From BJHQ01 sp964654285 (lineage in GTDB: Bacteria > Planctomycetota > UBA11346), in contig CAZZJC010000026.1 of NCBI GenBank assembly GCA_964654285.1, positions 1-64,000 of the forward strand: DNA of 64,000 nucleotides. The letters run 5' to 3'. Positions within the stretch are counted from its first letter, which is position 1, and each line of letters opens with the position of its first letter. Position numbers and translations under genes: made by a program. Below are positions 15,690 to 25,436 of this stretch, one piece after another. A model generated the notes under the pieces. It was not told where the DNA came from and ran no database searches. It saw nothing but the letters and a program-made list of their open reading frames with translations.

Positions 15690-16985
15690 ATGGATCCCCG
15701 CATCATCGCCTCCTTCCCCATCGACGCGCAGGTTCATCCCGACCTCCAGCACGGGCTCGATCCTTCCCTGCGCCACTGCTGGTACTTCCCCCGGCTGGGC
15801 GACGTGGACGGCGATGGCGCGCTGGAACTCTGCTATTTCCGGGGGTCATCCGCGCAGATGTGCTACCGCGCCGACGGCCGGCGGTTGTGGCATCACCATG
15901 ACCCGAAGCGGCCGATGAGCGAGACGCGCAGCGACAGCCTGTGTCCGGTCGGGGATTTCGACGGTGACGGACTGGCGGAGGCGCTGTGCGTGCGCTGGAA
16001 ATGGCATTTCCCCCATCTCTGCCTCGCTGATGCCGCCACCGGCGAGCCGCGCGCGTGGTCGGAGCGGCGCCTGGCGCTCCGCCTGCCGCCGCATCTGGAG
16101 ACCCGTTGCAGCCTGATCCCGATCCTGCTCGATGGCCCGGGGCGGCCGGCCTCCTTCATCCTGCACCAGGATTACGCCCGCGTCACCGCCTTCGGACCCG
16201 ACCTGCGCGAACGCTGGCACCATGACATCCCGGAACTGGGCCATAACTCGATCCCCCTGGACGCGGACGGCAGCGGACGGGAATCGCTCTTCACCGGCAC
16301 CCGGCTGATCGGCCCCGGGGGCGACGTGCGCTGGGCCCGCCCGGAACTGCTCGACGGCACCGGCGAGTGGCATCCCGATTCCAATCCGGCCGGCGACCTC
16401 GACGGCGACGGCCGACCGGAGCTGATCGTGGGGGCCGGAGCCCAGATCCTCGATCTCGATGGCGCCCTGATCCGCCGCGTGCGCATCCCCTTCACCGAGA
16501 TCCAGAGCGTCCGGCTGCTGCACACCGCAGCGGGAACCCGCATCGCCTGGACCGACCTGCCTGCCACCGGCGGTCCGCTGAGCTGGCGCGGCTTCGACAT
16601 GCGCGACCTGCGCAGCGTCACCTGGATCACCGACCATCGTGGCGAGGTGCTGGCGCGGATCCCAGGCATGCACACCCCCTCGGTGGCGGACTGGGACGGC
16701 GATGGGGATGATGAGCTGGTGCTGCTCGGTCCGGAGGGGACCGAGCTGCTGATCCTGCGTCCCGATGGGCGGATCCAGGAGCGCATCCCCATCCAGCCAC
16801 GGGTCTACATCAGCGATCTCGCGGTCGGCCCGATCCTGGCCGGCGCACGCGGCGAGCAGCTGGTGCTGCACGAATGGAACCCGGATTTCACCCAGGCGCG
16901 GGTGGTGATCCTCGGCGATCCCGCAGGCCAGGGCCGGCTGCGACCGCGCGGCCCCATGGCTCTCGCGCGCTGGACGCCGTACTGA
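15690..16985 (+). CDS. FG-GAP/VCBS-repeat beta-propeller protein without signal peptide
   Basis: A 431-residue protein with at least four calcium-binding D-x-D-x-D-G repeats: GDVDGDGALEL, GDFDGDGLAEA, GDLDGDGRPEL and ADWDGDGDDEL, evenly spaced along the chain, as in integrin-alpha-like propellers and the propeller of rhamnogalacturonan lyases. I see no catalytic signature that would make it a lyase. Unusually for this fold it has no signal peptide or lipobox; an AGGAG ribosome site just upstream supports the chosen ATG, so the lack of an export signal seems real. The divergent AraC regulator suggests control by a carbohydrate. Function unknown. Confidence 0.8.
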   Translation: MDPRIIASFPIDAQVHPDLQHGLDPSLRHCWYFPRLGDVDGDGALELCYFRGSSAQMCYRADGRRLWHHHDPKRPMSETRSDSLCPVGDFDGDGLAEALCVRWKWHFPHLCLADAATGEPRAWSERRLALRLPPHLETRCSLIPILLDGPGRPASFILHQDYARVTAFGPDLRERWHHDIPELGHNSIPLDADGSGRESLFTGTRLIGPGGDVRWARPELLDGTGEWHPDSNPAGDLDGDGRPELIVGAGAQILDLDGALIRRVRIPFTEIQSVRLLHTAAGTRIAWTDLPATGGPLSWRGFDMRDLRSVTWITDHRGEVLARIPGMHTPSVADWDGDGDDELVLLGPEGTELLILRPDGRIQERIPIQPRVYISDLAVGPILAGARGEQLVLHEWNPDFTQARVVILGDPAGQGRLRPRGPMALARWTPY

Positions 16986-17175
16986 ACCCGCCGCCGTCCC
17001 GGCCATCCGGGGCCAAGCCCGGTACGGGTCGGGGGCGCACCATCCCGGGGACCGGCAAGATGGGCCGCGGCAGGCCGGAGGGATGTCCGACCGCCGGCAA
17101 AGGGCGCTTCCGGGCAGTCGACGGCCGGCCATGCTCCCGCCCGCACGACCGCCGCATCGGCGGGAAGGGAGCCGC

Positions 17176-17835
17176 ATGCCAGCCGCCGTCCTCGTCGAAC
17201 ACCTGAGCCACACCTACAGCGGACCCACGGGCGGGGTATCGGTGCTGACCGATGTCTCGCTGACCGTCGAGGGCGGCGAGAGCCTGGCGGTGGTCGGGCC
17301 GTCGGGGTCGGGCAAGAGCACCCTGCTCAACTGCGTCGGCGGGCTGATCAAGCCCGACCGCGGCACGGTGCGCATCGCCGGCGACGAGGTGCACGCGCTC
17401 GATGCCGCCGCCAAGGCGCGCTTCCGCGCCACCAAGCTGGGCTTCATCTTCCAGGAGCACCTCCTGCTGCCGCACCTGACCGCCGAGGAGAACGTGCTGA
17501 TGGCCGCGCTCGCCCTCGGCCGGGCCGAGGCCGACGCGGCGCTGCCGCGCGCACGCGACCTGCTCGCCCGGCTGGGCCTGGCCGCCCGCGGCGACCACCG
17601 CCCGGATTCGCTCTCGGGCGGCGAACGCCAGCGCGTCGCGGTGGCGCGGGCGCTGCTCAACAAGCCGGCGGCGCTGCTGTGCGATGAACCCACCGGCAGC
17701 CTCGACCGCGCCAACGCGGGCACGGTGGCGGATGAACTGTTCGCGCTCGCCAAGGCCGAGGGCGCGGCGGTGATGATCGTCACCCACGATCCCGCCCTGG
17801 CCGCGCGCTGCACCCGGCGCCTGGAGCTGCGATGA
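17176..17835 (+). CDS. ABC transporter ATP-binding protein (MacB/LolD type)
   Basis: A 219-residue ATPase with Walker A GPSGSGKST, signature LSGGERQR, Walker B LLCDEPTGSLD and the switch His in IVTHD. The sequence class (LolD/MacB/FtsE-like) pairs with FtsX-type permeases, and its stop overlaps the start of one by 4 bp. The ATG at 17176 is preceded by a strong GGGAAGGGAG; the frame is open further upstream but those residues are Arg/Pro-rich and unlike the family. The likely role is mechanotransmission or release of an envelope substrate, not classical transport. Confidence 0.93.
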   Translation: MPAAVLVEHLSHTYSGPTGGVSVLTDVSLTVEGGESLAVVGPSGSGKSTLLNCVGGLIKPDRGTVRIAGDEVHALDAAAKARFRATKLGFIFQEHLLLPHLTAEENVLMAALALGRAEADAALPRARDLLARLGLAARGDHRPDSLSGGERQRVAVARALLNKPAALLCDEPTGSLDRANAGTVADELFALAKAEGAAVMIVTHDPALAARCTRRLELR

Positions 17836-20800
17836 GCGCCGCCCCTGGCAGATCCGGCGGCGCGCCCTCGGGCCTCGCCCTGGCCTGGCGCGGTGCGCTG
17901 CACCACCGCCGCACCGCGATCGCCGCCGCCTTCGGCATCGCCATCGCCACCGCCGTGGTGGTGGGCGCGATGATCGCCGGCGATTCCCTGCGCGGCACCC
18001 TGCGCGACCGCGCGCTCGCGCGCCTGGGCGCGACCGAGCTCGCCGTCACCCCGCCGCGCCCGCTGCGGGCGGAACTCGTCGACGCCGCGCGCGCCGCCGC
18101 GCCGGATGCGACCGTCGCCCCGCTGCTGCTGGCCGATGCGGTCGCCGAGGCCGCCAACGGCGGCCAGGCCGCGCCCAAGGTGCAACTGGTCGGGATCGAT
18201 GCGGGATTCTGGCGGCTGTTCCCCACCCCAGGCTCCGGCCCGATCGCCCCGCGCACCATCGCGATCAACGCCGCCCTGGCCGCCGACCTCAAGCTGGCGG
18301 TGGGCGACGACGTGCTGCTGACCATCGGCAAGCGCAGCGGTGCGCCGGCGCTCAGCCTGCTCGCCTCGCGCACGAAGGAGAAGAACGGCCGTACGGTGCG
18401 GGTGTCGGTATCGTCCATCCTGCCCGCGCATGGGGCCGGCGATTTCAGCCTGACCCCCTCGACCACCGCGCCGCGCACGGCCTTCGCCGATGCGGCCTGG
18501 CTCGGCCGCGCGATCGAGGATCCGCGCACCGATGCCGTGCTGTTCGCCGGCCCCGGTGCGGCGGCGGCCGCCAACGCGATCGCGACGGGGGCCACGCCGG
18601 CCGATCACGGCCTGACCCTGACCGAGGCCGCCGCGAACGTGCGCGTCCGGGCCGATCGTTTCGTCATGGCGGAGACCCAGGTCGCCGCCGTGGAGAAGGC
18701 GGCGAAGGCGATCCACGCCGAGGCCGGCGTAACCGGTCCCGCCAGCGCCGCGCACGGCGTCTACCTGGCCGACCGCATCGCCAGCCCGGCCGGGAAGAGC
18801 TCGTCCTACGCCATCCTGTGCGGCATCGATGCCCCGGCGGATCTCGGCGGATCGGCCCCGCCCGACAAGGACGGCATCGTGCTGTCGTCCTGGATCGCCG
18901 AGGATCTCGCCGCCAAGCCGGGCGACGCGCTGACCCTCGACCTGCCGGTGCCGACCAGCGACGGCGGCCGGCGCCTGGTGCAGCGCCAGCTCAGCGTGCG
19001 CGCGGTGGTGCCGTCCACCGGCGACGCCGGCGACGCCACCCTGCTGCCCAACGTCCCAGGGCTGAGCGATGCCGCGACCATCGACCGCTGGGAACTGCCG
19101 TTTCCGCTCGAACAGGCGCGCATCACCCCGCGCGACGAGACCTGGTGGAAGGAGCGCAAGACCACGCCCAAGGCGTTCGTCCATCCCGAGCTCATCCGCG
19201 AGCTGTGGGCGAAGAGCCCGGGCGGCACCGCCGCCGGCTGGATCTCGGGCCAGCGTGTGCTGCCGACTCGGCGCGACGACACGTCCCTGCTGCCACGCTT
19301 CACCGCTGCGCTGACCAAGGCGCTGCCGCCATCGGACGGCGGCCTGGTCGCCCGGCCGGTGCGCGTCGAGGCCCTGACCGCGGCCAGCGGCGGTCCTGAT
19401 CTCGCCGAGCTGTTCCTGAGTCTCGGCGGCATCCTGGTGCTCGCGGCGGCAGGCCTGGCCGGCGTGCTCGGCCGCCTGCAGACCGAGGCGCGCGCGGCCG
19501 AGGCCGGCGTGCTGCTCGCGATCGGCTGGCGGCCCGGCGCGGTGCGCCGCCTGCTGCTGGCCGAGGGTGCGGTGATCGCGCTCGTCGGGGCGCTCGTCGG
19601 CACCGGGCTGGGCCTGGCCGTGGCCCAGGTGCTGGTCGGGGCGCTCAACACCGGCTGGAACGACGCCATCGGCGGCGTCGCCATCACCATGCAGTTCGCC
19701 GGGGAAACCCTGGCGATCGGCGGGATCTCCGGATTCATCATCGGCTTCGGCGCGAGCGCCTGGGCGGTCTACGCGGTGCCGGGCCGCCCGGTGCTGACCC
19801 TGCTCGCCGGCCGGCGCGCGAACCGGCCGCCAGCCAGCGCGCGCAGCCGCTGGATCCAGGTCGCGGTCGCCGCCGTCGCCGCGCTCGGGGCCGCCGGCCT
19901 GGTCGGCGCGGCGCTGGCCGGAGCGCTGTCGCGCGAGGCCGCCATGCCCTCGGCCGGGTTCCTGGTCATCGTCGCCGGCCTGATCGGCCTGCGCCTGATC
20001 CTGACCCGGCGCCCGGCCGGATCGGATCGGGCTCCGGGCATGCTCGGGCTTGCCGTGAAGTCCGCCGGGCGCGATCCCGCGCGCAGCCTGGCCACCGCCG
20101 GCCTGATCGCCGGCGCCGCGTTCGTGCTGGCCGCCGTCGCGGCGGCGCGGCGCGATCCCGCCGCGCTGGACCTCGCCGGACCTGATTCCGCCGCCGGGGG
20201 TTACGCCCTGCGCGTGACCACCACCCTGCCGCTGCTCAACGATCCCGATTCCCGGGACGGCCGGGCCCGCCTGGGCTTCAGCGCCGACGATGAGACCGTG
20301 CTGAAGGACGTGCGGATCGAGAGCCTGCTCGTCGTCGACGGCGACGACGCGAGCTGCCGCAACCAGGGCAAGCCCGGCCGGCCGCGCGTCCTGGGGGTGG
20401 GCCAGCGGCTGCGTGAACGCGGCGGCTTCGCTGCCGGCAGCGAGGCCTGGACCCGCCTGGGCGAGGATCCCGGCGATGGCCCGGCCTGGACACTCGCCGA
20501 TGCCGACAGCGCGCTGTGGGTGCTCAAGACCGGCGTCGGCGAAACCCTGCCGTTCACCGCCGCGCGCAACCGCGCCCTGAAACTGGGCGGAACGCTCACC
20601 CCCGGCCTGTTCGCCGGAGATCTGCTCATGGGCGAGACCGCCTTCCGCAAGGCGTTTCCAGGCGAAGAGGCGCCACGCGCGCTCCTCGTCGCGGTGCCGC
20701 AGCAGCAAGCCGATGCGGTCGCCGGCCTGCTGCGCAAACGCCTCGCGCCCTGGGGCGCCGAGGTCCGCACCACGCGCGAACTGATCGCCGGCGTGCTCGC

Positions 20801-21176
20801 GGTGCAGAACGCCTACATCAGCGCCTTCCTCGCCCTCGGCGGCCTCGGCCTGGTGCTCGCCGCCGGCGGCCTCGGCGCGCTCCTGGCCCGGGCCCTGGCT
20901 GAGCGCCGGGGCGAGATCGCCCTGCTGACCTCCGTCGGCTGGACGCCGCGCGCGACCGCCGGCGTGATCGTGGCCGAATACGCGACCCTCATCGGCACCG
21001 GCCTCGCCATCGGCCTCGTCGCGGCGGGCCTGAGCGCCGCTGGCGGCGGCCGTTTCGAACCGCTGCTGCCGGCGTCGCTGCTCGGCGGCGTCCTCGTCGT
21101 CGGCCTGGCCGGCGCCGCGATCGCGGCCGTGCGCAGCGTGCGCGCCAGCTCGGTGGCCGACTTGCGGCGGGAATGA
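17832..21176 (+). CDS. Large FtsX-family ABC permease
   Basis: A 1114-residue membrane protein. After one N-terminal transmembrane helix (about 28-48) comes a large periplasmic domain (about 50-520), then a three-helix FtsX core (about 530-680), a further pair of membrane helices, a second periplasmic domain (about 790-960) and a final FtsX core (about 975-1105) ending SSVADLRRE. The duplicated-FtsX layout is that of the long MacB-like permeases. It overlaps its ATPase by 4 bp. No membrane-fusion protein is adjacent, so release of a lipoprotein or peptide without an outer-membrane channel is possible (inference). Substrate unknown. Confidence 0.9.
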   Translation: MSAAPGRSGGAPSGLALAWRGALHHRRTAIAAAFGIAIATAVVVGAMIAGDSLRGTLRDRALARLGATELAVTPPRPLRAELVDAARAAAPDATVAPLLLADAVAEAANGGQAAPKVQLVGIDAGFWRLFPTPGSGPIAPRTIAINAALAADLKLAVGDDVLLTIGKRSGAPALSLLASRTKEKNGRTVRVSVSSILPAHGAGDFSLTPSTTAPRTAFADAAWLGRAIEDPRTDAVLFAGPGAAAAANAIATGATPADHGLTLTEAAANVRVRADRFVMAETQVAAVEKAAKAIHAEAGVTGPASAAHGVYLADRIASPAGKSSSYAILCGIDAPADLGGSAPPDKDGIVLSSWIAEDLAAKPGDALTLDLPVPTSDGGRRLVQRQLSVRAVVPSTGDAGDATLLPNVPGLSDAATIDRWELPFPLEQARITPRDETWWKERKTTPKAFVHPELIRELWAKSPGGTAAGWISGQRVLPTRRDDTSLLPRFTAALTKALPPSDGGLVARPVRVEALTAASGGPDLAELFLSLGGILVLAAAGLAGVLGRLQTEARAAEAGVLLAIGWRPGAVRRLLLAEGAVIALVGALVGTGLGLAVAQVLVGALNTGWNDAIGGVAITMQFAGETLAIGGISGFIIGFGASAWAVYAVPGRPVLTLLAGRRANRPPASARSRWIQVAVAAVAALGAAGLVGAALAGALSREAAMPSAGFLVIVAGLIGLRLILTRRPAGSDRAPGMLGLAVKSAGRDPARSLATAGLIAGAAFVLAAVAAARRDPAALDLAGPDSAAGGYALRVTTTLPLLNDPDSRDGRARLGFSADDETVLKDVRIESLLVVDGDDASCRNQGKPGRPRVLGVGQRLRERGGFAAGSEAWTRLGEDPGDGPAWTLADADSALWVLKTGVGETLPFTAARNRALKLGGTLTPGLFAGDLLMGETAFRKAFPGEEAPRALLVAVPQQQADAVAGLLRKRLAPWGAEVRTTRELIAGVLAVQNAYISAFLALGGLGLVLAAGGLGALLARALAERRGEIALLTSVGWTPRATAGVIVAEYATLIGTGLAIGLVAAGLSAAGGGRFEPLLPASLLGGVLVVGLAGAAIAAVRSVRASSVADLRRE

Positions 21177-21212
21177 CGTCCGGCCAGGACGCAGGAAACC
21201 CTTGAGGATCGC

Positions 21213-21617
21213 ATGGTGCAGCAACTCGTCTGGAGGCGCGACTTCGCGACCGGGATAACGAGCATCGACGACCAGCACCGCGAGATCCTCCGCCTGTTCA
21301 ACCTGGTCCTGACCAACCCGGACGCAGCGACCTACCAGACGCAGTACGCCAATCTGGGCCGACTGATGGCCGAGCATTTCCAGCACGAAGAGGCGCTGAT
21401 GCTGAAATACGGCGTCCCCAACCTCGCCGCGCACCAGGCCTACCACCAGCGCCTCAAGGCCGACTACCTCGCCTTCCATCCCACCACGATCGACGAGGCG
21501 GCTCTCGGCCTCATCCGTGGCAAGATCTACCGCTGGATCATCGACCACATCATCAACGACGACATGGATCGCGGCATCGGCGAACACCTGCGCCGGCGGG
21601 GGATCTTCGCGAAGTGA
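21213..21617 (+). CDS. Bacteriohemerythrin
   Basis: A 134-residue single-domain hemerythrin that binds O2 at a non-heme di-iron centre. The ligand set is visible: H22 (DDQH), H55 with the following Glu pair (HFQHEE), H74 and H78 (HQAYH), and H112 plus D117 (HIINDD). It lies 36 bp downstream of the ABC permease and may share its transcript, although the families have no known link. Likely roles are oxygen storage, delivery or sensing for aerotaxis; a chemotaxis cluster is present later in the window but not adjacent. Confidence 0.93.
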   Translation: MVQQLVWRRDFATGITSIDDQHREILRLFNLVLTNPDAATYQTQYANLGRLMAEHFQHEEALMLKYGVPNLAAHQAYHQRLKADYLAFHPTTIDEAALGLIRGKIYRWIIDHIINDDMDRGIGEHLRRRGIFAK

Positions 21618-21741
21618 TCCGCTCCCTGCCGATCCCACGCATCCGATAGCGCCCTCTGCGCCACCGCCCGGAACCGGCCCGGCCGCCCAGGTTGCAGGTG
21701 GTTCATCCCGGCCGAGCATCCCGCCCAACCAGGAGCTTTGC

Positions 21742-23061
21742 ATGGGCGACGCGATCGATCTCCAGCCGGTCAAGGGCATGCGCGACTTCTATCCCGAGGA
21801 TCTGCGCGTGCGCAGCTGGCTGTTCGGCCTGTGGCGCGAGGTCGCGCGGCGCTTCGGCTACGAGGAATACGACGCCTGCGTGCTGGAGCAGGAGGAGCTC
21901 TACATCCGCAAGGCCGGTGACGAGATCACCGGCCAGCTCTACAATTTCGAGGACAAGGGCAAACGCCGGGTCGCCCTGCGGCCGGAACTCACCCCCAGCC
22001 TGGCGCGCATGGTGCTGTCGCGCGGCAGCGCCCTGCCGCTGCCGGCGCGCTGGTTCGCCATCCCGCAGTGCTTCCGCTACGAAAACATGCAGCGCGGACG
22101 CAAACGCGAGCATTTCCAGTGGAACATGGACATCGTCGGCCTGGCCACCGTCGCCGCCGAGGCCGAGCTGATGGCAGCGCAGACGGCCTTCCTGCGCGAT
22201 GCGGGGATGAACGTCGGCACCGAATCGCCCGACATCGTCTTCCGGGTCAGCAACCGCCAGGTGCTCGCGCACGTCCTCAACAAGCTCGGCATCGAAGGCG
22301 AGCGCTTCGCCCAGGTCTGCGTCATCATCGACAAGCGCGACAAGATCGGCGACGAGGCGCTGACCAGCGAACTCGCCGCCCTCGGCGTCGGACCGGAGCC
22401 GACCCGGCGCATCATCGAGGTCATGGCCGCCGCCGGGCATGGCCAGGCCGGGCTGGATGCGATCACCGCCGTGGTCGGCGGCGACAATCCCGGGCTCAAG
22501 CAGCTCGGCGAACTGCTGACCTACGCCGAGCCGTTCGGCTTCGCGCACCTGATCCGCTTCGATCTCGGCGTCATCCGCGGGCTCAGCTACTACACCGGCA
22601 CGGTGTGGGAGGTCTTCGACGCCAGCGGCGGCCTGCCGCGCGCGATCGCCGGCGGCGGGCGCTACGACAACCTGATGCAGCTCTTCGGCGGCAAACCGGT
22701 GCCGATGGTCGGCTTCGGCCTGGGCGACGTGGTGATCACCGAGATCCTGCGCGACAAGCGCCTGCTGCCGCCGCTGCGCCGCCTCGTCGACGATGTGGTC
22801 TTCCCGATGGCGGCGGCGCAGTTCGCCACCGCCAACCGCATCGCGCGCTTCCTGCGCAAGCAGGGCCGGGTGGTGCTGGTCGATTACAGCGAACGCCGCT
22901 TCAAGCACGTGGTCGAACGGGCCGAGAACGTCGAAGGCGCGGCGAACCTCTACATCCTCGGCGGCAACGAGGTCGCCTCCGGCAAGTGCACGGTGAAGCC
23001 GCTCGGCAAGGACGCGGCCAAGGAATACGTGGTCACCCTGGCCTCGCTGGGCGCAGGTTGA
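21742..23061 (+). CDS. hisS: Histidyl-tRNA synthetase
   Basis: A 439-residue class II synthetase that charges tRNA-His. Visible motifs include KGMRDFYPEDL at the start, class II motif 2 (FRYENMQRGRKREHFQWNMD), the histidine A-box region LIRFDLGVIRGLSYYTGTVWEV and motif 3 (AGGGRYDNLM, FGLGDVVI), plus the C-terminal anticodon-binding domain (from about 330). AGGAG at 21731 positions the ATG at 21742. Its stop overlaps a TTG that may start the methyltransferase gene. The sequence is of the archaeal/eukaryote-like long-insert type to the extent that QRGRKREHFQWN shows, but I would not lean on that. Confidence 0.95.
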   Translation: MGDAIDLQPVKGMRDFYPEDLRVRSWLFGLWREVARRFGYEEYDACVLEQEELYIRKAGDEITGQLYNFEDKGKRRVALRPELTPSLARMVLSRGSALPLPARWFAIPQCFRYENMQRGRKREHFQWNMDIVGLATVAAEAELMAAQTAFLRDAGMNVGTESPDIVFRVSNRQVLAHVLNKLGIEGERFAQVCVIIDKRDKIGDEALTSELAALGVGPEPTRRIIEVMAAAGHGQAGLDAITAVVGGDNPGLKQLGELLTYAEPFGFAHLIRFDLGVIRGLSYYTGTVWEVFDASGGLPRAIAGGGRYDNLMQLFGGKPVPMVGFGLGDVVITEILRDKRLLPPLRRLVDDVVFPMAAAQFATANRIARFLRKQGRVVLVDYSERRFKHVVERAENVEGAANLYILGGNEVASGKCTVKPLGKDAAKEYVVTLASLGAG

Positions 23062-23948
23062 GCGAGCGTCGCCCGCCCGGCGACCACGCCGGTGGCAGCC
23101 GGCCCGCCCGGCGGCGCTCCGGCTGGCGTCCACCGCAATCCGCCCGTCAGCCCGGAGGCTCCGCCCCCGCCGGTCTGCAGCAGCACGACCTGCGGCCCCA
23201 GGTTGCGCAAGACCTCATCGATCGCGCCGGCATCGACGCGGAGGACGCGGTGGTCGAGGTCGGCCCCGGCCTGGGGGCGCTCACCGCCGCGCTGCTGCAA
23301 CGCGGCGCCACGGTGCAGGCCGTCGAATTGGATCCGGCCCGCATCGCGCACCTCAACCAGCGTTTCGCTGCCGAGATCGCCGCCGGCCGGTTGATCCTCA
23401 GCGCCGGCGACGCCCGGCAGTGGCGACCGCATCTGACCGAGGGCTGGCGCGCGGTCGCCAATCCACCCTTCGCGCTCACCTCGGAATTGGTGCGCCGCTG
23501 GCTGCTCGCGGATCCGCCGCCCTTCGCGCTCGACCTGGTGCTGCAACGCGACGCCGCGCTGAAACTCACCGGCAGCGACACGGAACAGACCCGCTCCAGC
23601 GCCCTGCTGCGCAGCGTCGGAACCCCGACCGTCGCCCTGACCCTGCCGCGCAACGCGACCCTGCCGCCCGCCCACGTCGACCTCTGCTGGTGGAGCTACC
23701 GCCGCACGCTCGCGGTGCCGCCGGCGGACCTGGCCGCCACCGACGCGCTCCTCGCGCACGCCTTCGCGGGCCCGCATTCGCTGCGCGCGGCGCTGCGCGG
23801 CCTCGCCACCGGCGAGCAGCTCCGCCGCCACGCCCGCGAGTTCGCCTACGACCCCGACGGTCCAGCCCGTGCGGTACCGGCGATGGCCTGGGCACCGTTG
23901 GCTCTTCTCTTGAAACACTGCGGCAAACTGCGCCTGCCGGCGCGTTGA
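23058..23948 (+). CDS. KsgA/Erm-family rRNA adenine N6-methyltransferase
   Basis: A 296-residue SAM-dependent methyltransferase. The SAM motif is VEVGPGLGALT (residues 67-77), the acidic strand end is AVELDP, and the catalytic motif is NPPF (135-138). The opening LQQHDLRPQVAQDLIDRAGI resembles the 'QNFL-p-x-x-a-x-x-i' start of RsmA/Erm proteins. RsmA usually has NLPY or NIPY, so NPPF fits the Erm-like branch, i.e. possible 23S methylation; I cannot separate the two. No ATG is available: the best start is a TTG overlapping the hisS stop (TTGA). A later CTG just before LQQHDL would remove an Arg/Pro-rich leader of 39 residues. Confidence 0.75.
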   Translation: MSERRPPGDHAGGSRPARRRSGWRPPQSARQPGGSAPAGLQQHDLRPQVAQDLIDRAGIDAEDAVVEVGPGLGALTAALLQRGATVQAVELDPARIAHLNQRFAAEIAAGRLILSAGDARQWRPHLTEGWRAVANPPFALTSELVRRWLLADPPPFALDLVLQRDAALKLTGSDTEQTRSSALLRSVGTPTVALTLPRNATLPPAHVDLCWWSYRRTLAVPPADLAATDALLAHAFAGPHSLRAALRGLATGEQLRRHAREFAYDPDGPARAVPAMAWAPLALLLKHCGKLRLPAR

Positions 23949-24002
23949 GACGCCCATCGCTGACGATTGCCTAGGGGCGTTCCGCCCCACCATCCCCGCG
24001 CC

Positions 24003-25436
24003 ATGCCCACCGACCGCTACGAATCGCCGCTCTGTTCCCGTTACGCCTCGAAGGAGATGCAGGGCGTCTTCTCGGACGACCGCCGCTTCGGCACCTGGCG
24101 CCGGTTGTGGCTGGAACTGGCGCGGGCCGAGCACCGTCTCGGCCTGCCGGTGACCCAGGCGCAGATCGATGAACTCGCGCTGCATCTCGACGACATCGAC
24201 TACGCCCGTGCCAAGGACGAGGAGCGCCGCCGCCGCCACGATGTGATGGCGCACGTGCACACCTACGGCGCGGCGTGCCCGGGCGCGGCCGGGATCATCC
24301 ACCTCGGTGCGACGAGCTGCGACATCACCGACAACGCGGACCTGATCCTGATCCGCGAGGCGCTGCGCCTGATCGAGGTGCGCCTGGCCCGCGCGATCGA
24401 CCGCCTGGCCCGCTTCGCGCAGGAGTGGAAGGATCTGCCCACGCTGGGTTTCACCCACTTCCAGGCGGCGCAGCTGACGACGGTGGGAAAACGCGCCTGC
24501 CTCTGGCTGTCGGATCTGGTGCGCGACCTGGAAAACATCCGGCGCATCGCGGACGCCATGCGGTTCCGTGGCATCAAGGGCACGACCGGCACCCAGGCGA
24601 GCTTCCTCGCGCTGTTCCACGGGGATGCGGCCAAGGTCGAGGAACTCGACCGGCTGGTCACCGCCGCCTTCGGCTTCGCGCGCAGCGAGCCGGTGACCGG
24701 GCAGACCTACCCCCGCCGCACCGATACCGAGGTGCTGCAGGCGCTGGCGACCCTGGGCGCCTCGCTGCACAAGATCGGCACCGACCTGCGCCTGCTCGCG
24801 CACCTGAAGGAGATCGAGGAGCCGATCGAGAAGGACCAGATCGGCTCGTCGGCCATGGCCTACAAGCGCAATCCGATGCGCGCCGAACGCATGTGCTCGC
24901 TGTCGCGCCACCTCCTCGCGCTGCCGGCGGATGCGCTCAACACCGCCGCCGTGCAGTGGATGGAGCGTACCCTGGATGACAGCGCGGTGCGCCGCATCGC
25001 CATCCCGGAAGCATTCCTCGCCGCTGATGCCTGTCTGGGCATCCTGCAGAACATCGCCGAGGGGTTGGACGTGCATCCCGGGGTGATCCGCCGCCACCTC
25101 GACGACGAGCTGCCGTTCATGGCGACCGAGAACATCATCATGGCGATGGTCGAGGCCGGCGGCGACCGCCAGGTCGTCCACGAACGCATCCGCATCCTCT
25201 CGCGCGAGGCCGCCGCCGAGGTCAAGGATCGCGGCCGCGCCAACGATCTCATCGACCGCATCCGCGCCGATCCGGTGTTCGCACCGGTGCTGGGAAAGCT
25301 GGATTCCCTGCTCGATCCGCGCACGTTCACCGGACTGGCCGAACGCCAGGTCGAACGCTTCCTGGTGGCGGAGATCCGGCCCGCGCTGGCTCCCTACGCC
25401 GATCGCCTGGGCGGGACAAGCCAGCTGACGATATGA
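24003..25436 (+). CDS. purB: Adenylosuccinate lyase
   Basis: A 477-residue member of the fumarase/aspartase superfamily acting in purine synthesis (SAICAR cleavage and adenylosuccinate to AMP). It has IIHLGATSCDITDNAD, the TQASFLALF helix, the general-base loop and the superfamily signature GSSAMAYKRNPMRAER. The length and MPTDRYESPLCSRYAS start match the long PurB type found in PVC bacteria and eukaryotes. The ATG at 24003 has no clear Shine-Dalgarno. It ends with an ATGA overlap to a small lipoprotein gene. It follows hisS and the methyltransferase on the same strand with a 54-bp gap, probably one transcription unit. Confidence 0.94.
   Translation: MPTDRYESPLCSRYASKEMQGVFSDDRRFGTWRRLWLELARAEHRLGLPVTQAQIDELALHLDDIDYARAKDEERRRRHDVMAHVHTYGAACPGAAGIIHLGATSCDITDNADLILIREALRLIEVRLARAIDRLARFAQEWKDLPTLGFTHFQAAQLTTVGKRACLWLSDLVRDLENIRRIADAMRFRGIKGTTGTQASFLALFHGDAAKVEELDRLVTAAFGFARSEPVTGQTYPRRTDTEVLQALATLGASLHKIGTDLRLLAHLKEIEEPIEKDQIGSSAMAYKRNPMRAERMCSLSRHLLALPADALNTAAVQWMERTLDDSAVRRIAIPEAFLAADACLGILQNIAEGLDVHPGVIRRHLDDELPFMATENIIMAMVEAGGDRQVVHERIRILSREAAAEVKDRGRANDLIDRIRADPVFAPVLGKLDSLLDPRTFTGLAERQVERFLVAEIRPALAPYADRLGGTSQLTI

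Noticed and set aside
17214..21779. 1521-codon minus-strand frame opposite the ABC genes
   Set aside because: No recognisable motif; the ATPase and FtsX motifs are on the plus strand.
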